From Chloroflexota bacterium (GTDB taxonomy: Bacteria > Chloroflexota > Anaerolineae > B4-G1 > SLSP01), in the NCBI GenBank assembly GCA_022707725.1, contig JAKJAB010000088.1, positions 1 through 6,995 on the forward strand: a DNA stretch of 6,995 bases, written 5' to 3'. How positions within the stretch are numbered: position 1 is the first letter of the stretch; each line of letters starts with the position of its first letter. Below the pieces are notes generated by a model. That model did no database searches. It saw only the letters and a list, made by a program, of their open reading frames with translations, and had not been told where the DNA came from. The position numbers and the translations under genes were made by a program. This document shows, piece by piece, positions 1 to 5,328 of this stretch.

Positions 1-660
1 CATCTGGCCTGGGTTGGGCCGGATGCCCACGGTTCCTTCGTCTGGAGCGACAATCATGATTTCTACACCCGCTCCTGGAATCCCAACGAGTTCGTGGCGC
101 GCGCCACGGGCGGTTTCTGGTTTTTCACCGGGATTGATGGCAGTGGCAATGTCACCGGCGGCGCGCGGTTGCCGGCAAATGAGGGCACGTGGTATGATCT
201 CTCCGACCGTAACGCCAAGGCGAACTTTGCTGCGATCGATGGACGCGACGTTCTGGCGCGACTGGCGACGATTCCGATCCAGACGTGGAATTACAAAGCG
301 CAGACTCCCGCCGTCCGCCACATCGGCCCGATGGCGCAGGATTTTTATGCGGCCTTTGGGATGGGTGGAGATGAGCATTACATCTCGACGGTGGACGCCG
401 ACGGCGTGGCGCTGGCCGCCATCCAGGGGTTGTACCAGACCGTGCAAGAGCAGGATGCCCGGCTCGCGGCGCAACAGACAGAATTGGACGCCCTCCGGCA
501 GCAGAACGCCGATCTGGAAACGCGGCTGGCAGCGTTGGAGGCGCAGACGACCGGCAGCGCCTCGAGCGCCGCGCCCATTCCGTGGGCGCTGGCAGCGGGT
601 GGACTGTTCGCGTTCGGTATGGTTGTGACACAACGCCGTCATGGAGGAGGGACAAGATGA
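1..660 (+). CDS. S74 intramolecular-chaperone (tail-fibre-like) surface protein, 3' part
   Basis: The frame is open from base 1, so the true start lies outside the window; 219 residues are visible. Residues 1-60 look like fibre or 'head' repeats (FVARATGGFWFFTG). Residues 66-145 match the peptidase S74 chaperone domain: the SDRNAK segment has Ser68 and Lys73 at the spacing of the self-cleaving Ser-Lys dyad of phage endosialidase tailspikes, followed by TWNYKAQ, RHIGPMAQDFYAAFG (His107) and ISTVDADGVALAAIQGLY. Residues 146-182 are a heptad-rich coiled coil. Residues about 192-209 (PIPWALAAGGLFAFGMVV) form a single membrane segment with a basic tail (QRRHGGGTR). In known S74 proteins the domain trimerises a fibre and then cuts itself off. 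Here I infer a trimeric envelope-bound surface fibre. The stop overlaps the next start (ATGA), suggesting translational coupling. The family call is firm; the biological role is unknown. Confidence 0.88.
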   Translation, partial: HLAWVGPDAHGSFVWSDNHDFYTRSWNPNEFVARATGGFWFFTGIDGSGNVTGGARLPANEGTWYDLSDRNAKANFAAIDGRDVLARLATIPIQTWNYKAQTPAVRHIGPMAQDFYAAFGMGGDEHYISTVDADGVALAAIQGLYQTVQEQDARLAAQQTELDALRQQNADLETRLAALEAQTTGSASSAAPIPWALAAGGLFAFGMVVTQRRHGGGTR

Positions 661-953
661 AGCGAAAACGTGTCTTTGTGATCCTGTTCGTATGTCTGGC
701 TTTTGCCGGCTGGGTCACGGTACGCGCACAATCGGGCGGGGGTTACGACCTCACGTGGAACACGGTGGATGGCGGTGGTGGTATGAGCAGCGGCGGCGCG
801 TACTCGCTCGGTGGTACAGCCGGCCAGCCAGATGCGGGATCGCTGAACGGCGGGAGCTATACGCTTGCGGGTGGCTTTTGGCAGGGCGGTGGAAGCGCCG
901 AACCACCTGCGTATCACATCTTCCTACCTCTTGTTTTACGTAGCACAAGATGA
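657..953 (+). CDS. Small glycine-rich secreted protein with C-terminal FLPLVLR tail
   Basis: 98 residues. ATG 657 overlaps the previous stop by four bases and follows a strong Shine-Dalgarno (GGAGGAGGG, 643-651), which decides the start over in-frame upstream codons. Residues 1-24 are a signal peptide: MKRKR, a hydrophobic core, then a VRA|QS cleavage site. The mature part carries two similar Gly/Ser units, GGGMSSGGAYSLGGTAGQPDAG and GSLNGGSYTLAGGFWQGG, which resemble a short beta-repeat. A Pro-rich linker (SAEPPA) leads to the end YHIFLPLVLRSTR. Secreted Chloroflexota proteins with a 'YDLTWNTVDGGG...GGFW' body and a terminal hydrophobic (Y/F)LPLVLR are familiar to me as unnamed hypotheticals. 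I infer that the terminal motif may be a sorting or anchoring signal. Coupling to the S74 protein suggests both act at the cell surface. No enzymatic motif is visible. Confidence 0.85.
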   Translation: MKRKRVFVILFVCLAFAGWVTVRAQSGGGYDLTWNTVDGGGGMSSGGAYSLGGTAGQPDAGSLNGGSYTLAGGFWQGGGSAEPPAYHIFLPLVLRSTR

Positions 954-956
954 AAT

Positions 957-1032
957 ACAGCAGAGGAGAGTCTATAAGACACTTTGCCCGTTGGCCCGCT
1001 GCGTAAGGTAGCATAGAAACTCTCACTGCTGT
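957..1032. other. Imperfect stem-loop downstream of the secreted-protein gene
   Basis: ACAGCAGAGGAGAGT (957-971) is nearly the reverse complement of ACTCTCACTGCTGT (1019-1032), with one small mismatch or bulge (AG against T). Pairing can continue inward with CTAT against ATAG after a two-base bulge. The loop is about 40 bases. It starts four bases after the stop of the small secreted gene and lacks a following T-run, so it is not a standard intrinsic terminator. It could be a weak terminator, a 3'-end stabilising structure or a remnant of a small mobile repeat. The rest of the 954-1110 spacer shows no gene. Confidence 0.4.
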
Positions 1033-1110
1033 CAGAACTATCCACCGTTAATCCAATGATGTTTGTTGCCATTTGTAGAGCGATACGATATTTCAACTGA
1101 GGAGGTAACG

Positions 1111-1893
1111 ATGTTTATCAAAATATGGACAAGAATCTTTTTCTTCATGACCATCACTTCATTACTTCTGGCTGGATGTGCACCACCATCTGAGTTGCCC
1201 AAAGGACCAGATGCCGTGTGGCATGTGGTGGTCATCGGCGATTCCAGTTTGTGGGGACTGGGTGAGGCTTTTACATCCCAGATCGAAAAAGATGTCGGAG
1301 TCAAAGTTGTGCTCGAAGATTTCACCTTGGGCGCCCTGAGCGCTGGCGAAGTACTCCAGGCATTGCAAACAGGAGAAACATTGCAGAAATTACCCGCTGC
1401 GCTGAGAGATGCCGAAGTTGTGGTCATGTTTGTCAATCCAGTGGATTCGGTTGATACGGAGAAGCCATTGAATTTTGACGGATGTTTCTTTTCCAGTGCT
1501 CCGAGTTCTTGCGAACCCGCGTCTTTCCAAAAGTGGACAACTGATTTGAAAGCGATTTGGGCTGAAATTCTCAAACTGCGCAAAGGCCGGCCGACTATCC
1601 TTCGAGCCACAGATATATACAATCCTCTCGTCAGTCCTTGGAATAAACATGGAGTATTCGAAGCCTGTACCGAGTGTTGGGAAAACATGTCCGATGCGGC
1701 GCGCCTGGCTGCCGAAGCATATGACATCCCATTTCTCAGTCGCTATGATGCGTTCAACGGTGTGAATCACAACGAAGATCCCAGGGAGAAAGGGTACATA
1801 CGAAACGACGGAGAACACCCCACCGACCTTGCGAACCAGTATACCGCTGAATTGCTCTCCCAGATGGGGTACGAACCGGTCTCACCGCCATAA
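1111..1893 (+). CDS. SGNH/GDSL-hydrolase-like lipoprotein
   Basis: 260 residues. ATG 1111 is preceded by GAGGAGG (1099-1105) at good spacing. A TTG at 1063 would extend the frame but would place residues before the signal peptide, so I reject it. A hydrophobic N-terminus ends in a lipobox, LAGC with Cys23 as the lipidated residue, so the protein is predicted to be membrane-anchored outside the cell. SGNH blocks are recognisable: GDSS at 43-46 (nucleophile Ser45), an Asn in the block-III region (Asn109, FVNPVD), and DGEHP with Asp233 and His236 as the C-terminal D-x-x-H. Cys125/Cys134 and Cys186/Cys189 could form disulfides. The family hydrolyses esters, for example on lipids or glycans; the substrate is not readable here. 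The gene is near half GC, clearly lower than the carboxylase downstream. It stands alone, facing the sigma operon. Confidence 0.8.
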   Translation: MFIKIWTRIFFFMTITSLLLAGCAPPSELPKGPDAVWHVVVIGDSSLWGLGEAFTSQIEKDVGVKVVLEDFTLGALSAGEVLQALQTGETLQKLPAALRDAEVVVMFVNPVDSVDTEKPLNFDGCFFSSAPSSCEPASFQKWTTDLKAIWAEILKLRKGRPTILRATDIYNPLVSPWNKHGVFEACTECWENMSDAARLAAEAYDIPFLSRYDAFNGVNHNEDPREKGYIRNDGEHPTDLANQYTAELLSQMGYEPVSPP

Positions 1894-1977
1894 GCTCAGC
1901 CTAAGTCGGCGAATAACATGAGCGCAGAGGCTTCTGACGCCCAAACGATCAATTTTTTCACTATCTACCTCTGCTCC

Positions 1978-2340
1978 TCATACGGCCGGGGTGACGCTGC
2001 CGGCGAGTTCCGGCGCTCCAAAGAGGGGTCGGCGTTTGGAAATCGCCCCGGCCTCGCCGTCGTCCCTCTGTGTCTGGCGGCGCTGCCACAAGGTCCACAG
2101 CAGAATCCCCCCGGCGATAGAGAGCAATCCCCCGCCAACCCAGCCGGCGACCCGCAATCCCTGCCCCGCCCGCTCCTGTCGTCTGGCCTCCTCGATCAGG
2201 TCGCGTTCCAACTCGACGATGAATCGCTCGGTCGGCCACACCGGCGTCAACGCTGCCTGGATGGAGTGTTCCAGCAGCATTTGCTCGTGCGGGAGAATTC
2301 CTTCCCCCAGTTGAATGTACTTTTTTCTAGAAGAGACCAT
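1978..2340 (-). CDS. Small single-pass membrane protein paired with sigma factor (putative anti-sigma)
   Basis: 120 residues. The ATG at 2338-2340 is chosen because GAGAGGAA (about 8 bases upstream, inside the sigma gene) is a good ribosome site; the longer upstream frame would just overlay the end of the sigma gene. It overlaps the sigma stop by 14 bases, so translation is probably coupled. Residues 1-62 are cytoplasmic by prediction and carry a charged amphipathic helix (PTERFIVELERDLIEEARRQ). Residues about 64-85 (VAGWVGGGLLSIAGGILLWTLW) form one membrane helix followed by QRRQTQR, so the N-terminus could be either side but positive residues flank both ends. There is no HxxxCxxC zinc motif of classical ZAS anti-sigma factors. 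The 'L.PV.P...F...L...L' stretch before the helix resembles ECF-operon membrane partners I remember in Chloroflexota. An anti-sigma role is inferred from position only. Confidence 0.75.
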   Translation of the reverse strand: MVSSRKKYIQLGEGILPHEQMLLEHSIQAALTPVWPTERFIVELERDLIEEARRQERAGQGLRVAGWVGGGLLSIAGGILLWTLWQRRQTQRDDGEAGAISKRRPLFGAPELAGSVTPAV

Positions 2341-3043
2341 CGGCAAATTCCTCTCGTTCCAGTATTTCTCGTAAATCCAATAATGTGCGGTGATAGAGCG
2401 ATTTGATCGCGCCCTCTGTTTTGCCCAACACTTTGCCAATCTCCTCGTTGGCCATCTTTTCGACAAATTTCAGGATCAACAATGTCTTGCGATCTTCCGG
2501 CAACTGAGCGATGAGCCGTGCTACCAGCACCCGGCGTTCTGTGCGGATGATGTGCTCGTGCGGTTCATCGTGATGCGTTGCCTGTCCTGGATGATCACCG
2601 GTCACTTCCAGCGAAACCACCGGATGCCGGCTTTGGTCCCGATACCAGTTCACCACCAGATTGTGCGCGATACGAAACAGCCATGCCTGAAACGCGCCGC
2701 CGCGATCCTTGTACTGGTGCAGGCTGCGTAACGCGCGGAAAAAAGTGCGCGAGGTCAAATCCTCGGCTTCGGCCTGGTTTCCTGTGTGACGATAGAGATA
2801 GTTGTAAATTCGCTTGACGTACCGCTGATAAAGTCTTCCAAAAGCCTCCGCGTCGTTTTTCGCTGCCTCGATCAGCGCCCGTTCTTCCTGGACTGCCGCA
2901 TCCTCTTGGGCGATCTGCGTATGTTCCTGATCGTTGTCCACATTGGCTGCGGTAAGTTGCTCGTAAGCCGAAAAGATAAGGCCATCGCCTTCATGCCCCT
3001 CTACAGGCGGCTGGATAGCGCCATCCGGCGCGCCAACCGTCAC
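2327..3043 (-). CDS. ECF-type RNA polymerase sigma-70 family sigma factor
   Basis: 238 residues from GTG 3043. Residues 1-60 are an acidic, low-complexity extension not needed by the family. Residues 63-138 are sigma region 2: AFGRLYQRYVKRIYNYLYRHTGN, then AEDLTSRTFFRALRSL (core-binding and -10 recognition) and FQAWLFRIAHNLVVNWYRD. A short linker follows, with a His-rich part (ATHHDEPHEHI). Residues 175-230 are region 4 with a helix-turn-helix: LPEDRKTLLILKF, then ANEEIGKVLGKTEGAIKSLYHRTLLDL. Regions 1 and 3 are absent, as in ECF factors. It should direct RNA polymerase to a small regulon, probably including its own operon. The next gene on the strand overlaps it and encodes a membrane protein. 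The start is uncertain: a TAA closes the frame 15 bases before GTG, and a better ATG (3063) lies one base out of frame. Confidence 0.93.
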   Translation of the reverse strand: MTVGAPDGAIQPPVEGHEGDGLIFSAYEQLTAANVDNDQEHTQIAQEDAAVQEERALIEAAKNDAEAFGRLYQRYVKRIYNYLYRHTGNQAEAEDLTSRTFFRALRSLHQYKDRGGAFQAWLFRIAHNLVVNWYRDQSRHPVVSLEVTGDHPGQATHHDEPHEHIIRTERRVLVARLIAQLPEDRKTLLILKFVEKMANEEIGKVLGKTEGAIKSLYHRTLLDLREILEREEFADGLF

Positions 3044-3063
3044 ATGACGCCCCCGTTATGCAT
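3040..3063 (-). CDS. Possible 7-codon leader (MHNGGVM) or displaced start of the sigma gene
   Basis: On the minus strand an ATG (3061-3063) sits just after a very strong Shine-Dalgarno (GGAGGGGG). It encodes MHNGGVM and stops at a TGA that overlaps the sigma GTG (bases ATGTGA). This could be a tiny leader that couples translation into the sigma gene. Alternatively, one extra G in the five-G run (3050-3054) would fuse this ATG directly to the sigma frame as MHNGGRHVTVGAP. Which applies cannot be decided from the sequence. Confidence 0.3.
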   Translation of the reverse strand: MHNGGVM

Positions 3064-3089
3064 TGCCCCCTCCATAGATTGACAACCCC

Positions 3090-3117
3090 ATCATACCGTT
3101 AAAGTTACGCTTGAAAA
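3090..3117 (-). promoter_or_regulatory. Putative promoter of the sigma-factor operon
   Basis: Reading the minus strand, TATGAT (3090-3095; 5 of 6 matches to TATAAT) lies 16 bases downstream of TTTTCA (3112-3117; 4 of 6 to TTGACA). Transcription would start near 3083, about 20 bases before the ATG at 3063 and its Shine-Dalgarno. The -35 is weak and the site is a pattern match only. An autoregulated ECF promoter may exist but was not recognised. Confidence 0.35.
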
Positions 3118-3131
3118 GCCGACGTAACTTT
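3101..3131. other. Perfect 9-bp inverted repeat in the divergent spacer
   Basis: AAAGTTACG (3101-3109) and CGTAACTTT (3123-3131) are exact reverse complements separated by 13 bases. They lie between the sigma gene and the carboxylase gene and overlap the putative upstream element of the minus-strand promoter. This could be an operator for a dimeric regulator or a leader hairpin for the carboxylase mRNA. A perfect TTGACA (3079-3084) on the plus strand lies just before it, but no good -10 box stands 16-18 bases downstream. Confidence 0.4.
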
Positions 3132-3151
3132 TAGAGACGTGCAGTGTTATT

Positions 3152-3191
3152 CAAGGTGGGACGCACTTCAAAGTACATCCCACCTTGGAGG
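3152..3191 (+). promoter_or_regulatory. Leader hairpin abutting the Shine-Dalgarno of the carboxylase gene
   Basis: CAAGGTGGGA (3152-3161) and TCCCACCTTG (3178-3187) are perfect 10-base inverted repeats, with a second short match ACTT/AAGT inside the loop. The last base of the 3' arm is the first G of the Shine-Dalgarno GGAGG (3187-3191), which serves ATG 3201. In the mRNA the hairpin would sit directly against, and partly cover, the ribosome site. This could modulate initiation. It is not followed by a T-run, so it is not an obvious terminator. Confidence 0.5.
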
Positions 3192-3200
3192 ATTTTCAGG

Positions 3201-4742
3201 ATGGAAATGACACATACTTTGCACACCCGCCGCGAGGCGGCACGTTTGGGCGGCGGGGAAGCGCGCGTCGCCGCGCAGCACGCCAAAGGCAAACGCACGG
3301 CCCGCGAGCGGATCGCCGCGCTGCTCGACCCCGATTCGTTCAGCGAGACGGGCATGTTCGTCACCCATCGCGCCGCCGGCTTTGGCCTGGAAAACGACCA
3401 CCCGGCGGGCGACGGCGTGGTGACGGGAACCGGCAAAATCGAAGGTCGCCCGGTGTGTGTCTTCGCCCAGGATTTCACCGTGCTCGGCGGCTCGGTGGGC
3501 GAGGCGCATGGGCGCAAAATCGCCCGTCTGATGGACGTCGCGCTGCAAAATGGCGTCCCGCTCATCGGCCTCAACGACTCCGGCGGCGCGCGCATCCAGG
3601 AGGGCGTGGACGCGCTGGCGGCCTACGGCGAGATTTTCTACCGCAACGTCCAGGCTTCCGGGGTGATTCCGCAGCTTTCGGTGATCCTCGGCCCGTGCGC
3701 GGGCGGCGCGGTCTACTCCCCGGCGATCACGGACTTCGTCTTCATGGTCGAAGAGACGGCGCACATGTTCATCACCGGGCCGGACGTGATCCGCGCCGTG
3801 ACCCGCGAAGAGGTGGACGTCGAGACGCTCGGCGGCGCGAGCCTCCACGCCTCGCGCAGCGGCGTCGCGCACTTCACCGCGCCGGACGAGGACGCCGTTT
3901 TCGCGCAAGTGCGCTGGCTGCTCACGTTTCTGCCGCCGAACAACCTCACCCCGCCGCCGAGTATCGTCACCAAGGACGATCCACACCGTTCCACCCCGGA
4001 ACTGCGCAACGCCGTCCCCACCGATCCGCGGCAGCCCTACGACGTCCGCGCGGTTATCGAGCCGCTGGTGGACGACGGCGAATTTCTCGAAATCCAATCC
4101 GCCTTCGCGCAGAATCTCGTCGTCGGCTTCGCGCGGCTGGATGGGCATCCGGTGGGCATCGTGGCCAACCAGCCGGTGATGCTCGCGGGTGTGCTGGACA
4201 TCGATGCAGGTGACAAGGGCGCGCGCTTCATCCGCTTCTGCGACGCCTTCCACATCCCGCTGGTGACGTTGGTCGATACGCCCGGCTTCCTGCCCGGTAC
4301 GGATCAAGAGCACGACGGCATCATCCGCCACGGGGCCAAGCTGATCTTCGCCTACGCCGAGGCGACCGTCCCCAAAGTCACACTCATCCTGCGTAAAGCC
4401 TACGGCGGCGCGTACATCGTGATGGGGTCCAGGCACCTCGCGGGCGACGTGAACCTGGCCTGGCCCGCCGCCGAAATCGCCGTGATGGGGCCGGAGAGCG
4501 CGGTCAACGTCGTCTTCCGCAAAGACCTCGTCGCAGCAGCAGACCCGGAATCCTGCCGCGCCGACTTGATCCGCCGCTATCGTGAAGAGCTGGCGAACCC
4601 GTTTGTCGCCGCATCGCGCGGCTACCTGGACGACGTGATCGATCCCGCCGAAAGCCGCGCTCGCCTCATCGCTGCCCTCGACTTCCTCCGCGACAAACGC
4701 CAGCCCACGCCAAAGCGGAAGCATGGGAACATCCCGCTGTGA
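3201..4742 (+). CDS. Acyl-CoA (propionyl/acetyl-CoA) carboxylase, carboxyltransferase beta subunit
   Basis: 513 residues, the usual length for PccB/AccD5/MmdA-type subunits. ATG 3201 is chosen for GGAGG at 3187-3191; a GTG at 3144 would read through a leader hairpin. It moves CO2 from carboxybiotin on the carrier protein to an acyl-CoA, giving malonyl-CoA or methylmalonyl-CoA in the cytoplasm. Both crotonase-fold halves are present. The N-terminal half has RERIAALLDPDSF, the oxyanion segment SGGARIQEG (127-135) and GPCAGGAVYSPA (164-175). The C-terminal half has VDTPGFLPGTDQE (358-370), YGGAY (401-405) and AWPAAEIAVMG (420-430). The residue after YGGAY is Ile406, where propionyl-CoA-specific PccB has Asp (see findings). 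A biotin carrier gene follows after 98 bases; no biotin carboxylase subunit is in the window. Because substrate is uncertain I give no symbol. Confidence 0.95.
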   Translation: MEMTHTLHTRREAARLGGGEARVAAQHAKGKRTARERIAALLDPDSFSETGMFVTHRAAGFGLENDHPAGDGVVTGTGKIEGRPVCVFAQDFTVLGGSVGEAHGRKIARLMDVALQNGVPLIGLNDSGGARIQEGVDALAAYGEIFYRNVQASGVIPQLSVILGPCAGGAVYSPAITDFVFMVEETAHMFITGPDVIRAVTREEVDVETLGGASLHASRSGVAHFTAPDEDAVFAQVRWLLTFLPPNNLTPPPSIVTKDDPHRSTPELRNAVPTDPRQPYDVRAVIEPLVDDGEFLEIQSAFAQNLVVGFARLDGHPVGIVANQPVMLAGVLDIDAGDKGARFIRFCDAFHIPLVTLVDTPGFLPGTDQEHDGIIRHGAKLIFAYAEATVPKVTLILRKAYGGAYIVMGSRHLAGDVNLAWPAAEIAVMGPESAVNVVFRKDLVAAADPESCRADLIRRYREELANPFVAASRGYLDDVIDPAESRARLIAALDFLRDKRQPTPKRKHGNIPL

Positions 4743-4812
4743 GTTGAAGGTTGAAGGTTGAAGGTTGCAAGCTCTTATAAGCAAACCAACTTTCAACCTG
4801 AAACCTGAAACC
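4742..4812. repeat. Inverted pair of heptamer-repeat tracts between carboxylase and carrier genes
   Basis: Starting at the carboxylase stop codon there are three exact copies of GTTGAAG (4743-4763) and a variant fourth (4764-4770). After a 19-base centre with the palindrome CTTATAAG, the complementary tract 4787-4812 (CAACTTTCAACCTGAAACC...) runs the other way. The two 26-base arms pair at about 20 positions. The arrangement makes a long hairpin in the operon spacer. Similar heptamer tracts are common in intergenic DNA of Chloroflexota and cyanobacteria from my recollection; their role is unknown. The hairpin may act as a processing or attenuation site between the two cistrons. Confidence 0.7.
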
Positions 4813-4840
4813 GGGATAAAAACAATGAAACCCCGCCCGC

Positions 4841-5101
4841 GTGGATTTACTGGGCCGCCGCGCCCGTCGCAAAGACGCCATCCAAGCCGGCGGCGTCGTC
4901 GCGCCGATGCCGGGCATAGTGGTCAACACGTTGGTGAAGGCGGGGGACTATGTGGAAAAGGATCAAGTGCTGGTGGTGTTGGAATCGATGAAGATGCAGA
5001 TGCAGTTGAAAGCGCCGTTCACCGGGCGTGTGGCGCGGGTCGCCGCCGCCATCGGCGCGCAGGTGGAGAAGGGCGCGGTGTTGGCCCAGGTGGACGGCTA
5101 A
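4841..5101 (+). CDS. Biotin carboxyl carrier protein (biotinyl domain only)
   Basis: 86 residues from GTG 4841, with stop TAA at 5099. Residues 17-86 form one biotinyl/lipoyl-like hammerhead domain: VVAPMPGIVV (19-28), the biotinylation motif ESMKMQ with Lys51 as the acceptor, and KAPFTGRVARV (57-67) up to GAVLAQVDG. It carries CO2 from biotin carboxylase to the carboxyltransferase encoded just upstream. Most carriers of this type have a further N-terminal region, often Pro/Ala-rich; only VDLLGRRARRKDAIQAGG remains here. No good Shine-Dalgarno precedes GTG. ATG 4825, with GGGA upstream, is one base out of frame: removing one C from the CCCC run at 4831-4834 would give MKPARVDLL. The start or the frame is therefore doubtful, but the biotinyl domain is intact and can work alone, as in short BCCP-like proteins. 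Confidence 0.85.
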   Translation: MDLLGRRARRKDAIQAGGVVAPMPGIVVNTLVKAGDYVEKDQVLVVLESMKMQMQLKAPFTGRVARVAAAIGAQVEKGAVLAQVDG

Positions 5102-5300
5102 CTCTGCACAATCTGAGCTATTTTGATATTGCTACGCAACCACTCGTTGACTAAGACTTGCAAGTCAAGGTGTTTTTCTTCAGCAATTCGATTCAAATAG
5201 GCATCGACATGGGTTCAAGGTAGATGGGAAAACTAAATACCGCATCAGGATGATAGAACTTGCCCCGTTCCCCTTTCGAAAAATCATATTCCGCTTTCAT
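5098..5300 (-). pseudogene. Frame-broken antitoxin-like small gene (MKAEYDFSKG... family)
   Basis: On the minus strand ATG 5300 with AGAGG upstream opens MKAEYDFSKGERGKFY, then HPDAVFSFPIYLEP, and stops at 5193-5195 after 35 residues. In the next frame the reading resumes as HVDAYLNRIAEEKHLDLQ, then VLVNEWLRSNIKIAQIVQS, ending at TAG 5098-5100. Restoring one base at the CCC run (5211-5213) yields 67 residues of one continuous family. Small proteins beginning M(K)xEYDFSKGKRGKFY and ending in a helix with DLQxLVN(E)xLR are, from memory, ribbon-helix-helix-like antitoxins or orphan hypotheticals in Chloroflexota and cyanobacteria. No partner toxin follows: the gene ends tail-to-tail inside the last codons of the carrier gene (4-base overlap). 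It is either decaying or carries an assembly error. Confidence 0.65.
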
Positions 5301-5328
5301 TGGTTTTCCTCTCAGGGTTTCCTCTCTC

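Noticed and set aside
1063..1110. TTG start extending the lipoprotein upstream
   Set aside because: The ribosome site and the lipoprotein signal peptide both fit ATG 1111.
1918..1981. Inverted repeat ATGAGCGCAGAGG / CCTCTGCTCCTCAT between convergent genes as a bidirectional terminator
   Set aside because: The arms mismatch in the middle, the loop is 37 bases and neither side is followed by a T-run; the right arm also runs into coding sequence. The 84-base spacer 1894-1977 shows nothing else.
3185..4213. Plus-strand open frame of 342 codons inside the carboxylase
   Set aside because: The product is an Arg/Gly/Ala-rich shadow frame with no family features.
3168..4796. Minus-strand open frame of 542 codons opposite the carboxylase
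   Set aside because: It mirrors the GC-rich codon pattern of the carboxylase; its translation is Asp/Arg/His/Val-rich with no recognisable domain, whereas the plus strand has a full family match.
4815..4840. ATG 4825 as the real start of a different protein
   Set aside because: In its own frame it encodes an Arg/Pro-rich shadow; it only makes sense as a carrier start if one C is removed.
4765..5154. Plus-strand frame of 129 codons over the carrier gene
   Set aside because: It starts in repeat DNA and is Arg/Gly-rich; the biotinyl domain is in the neighbouring frame.
5155..5166. Perfect 12-base palindrome GACTTGCAAGTC
   Set aside because: It falls in the reconstructed antitoxin-like coding sequence (Asp-Leu-Gln-Val codons), where the family residues explain the bases.
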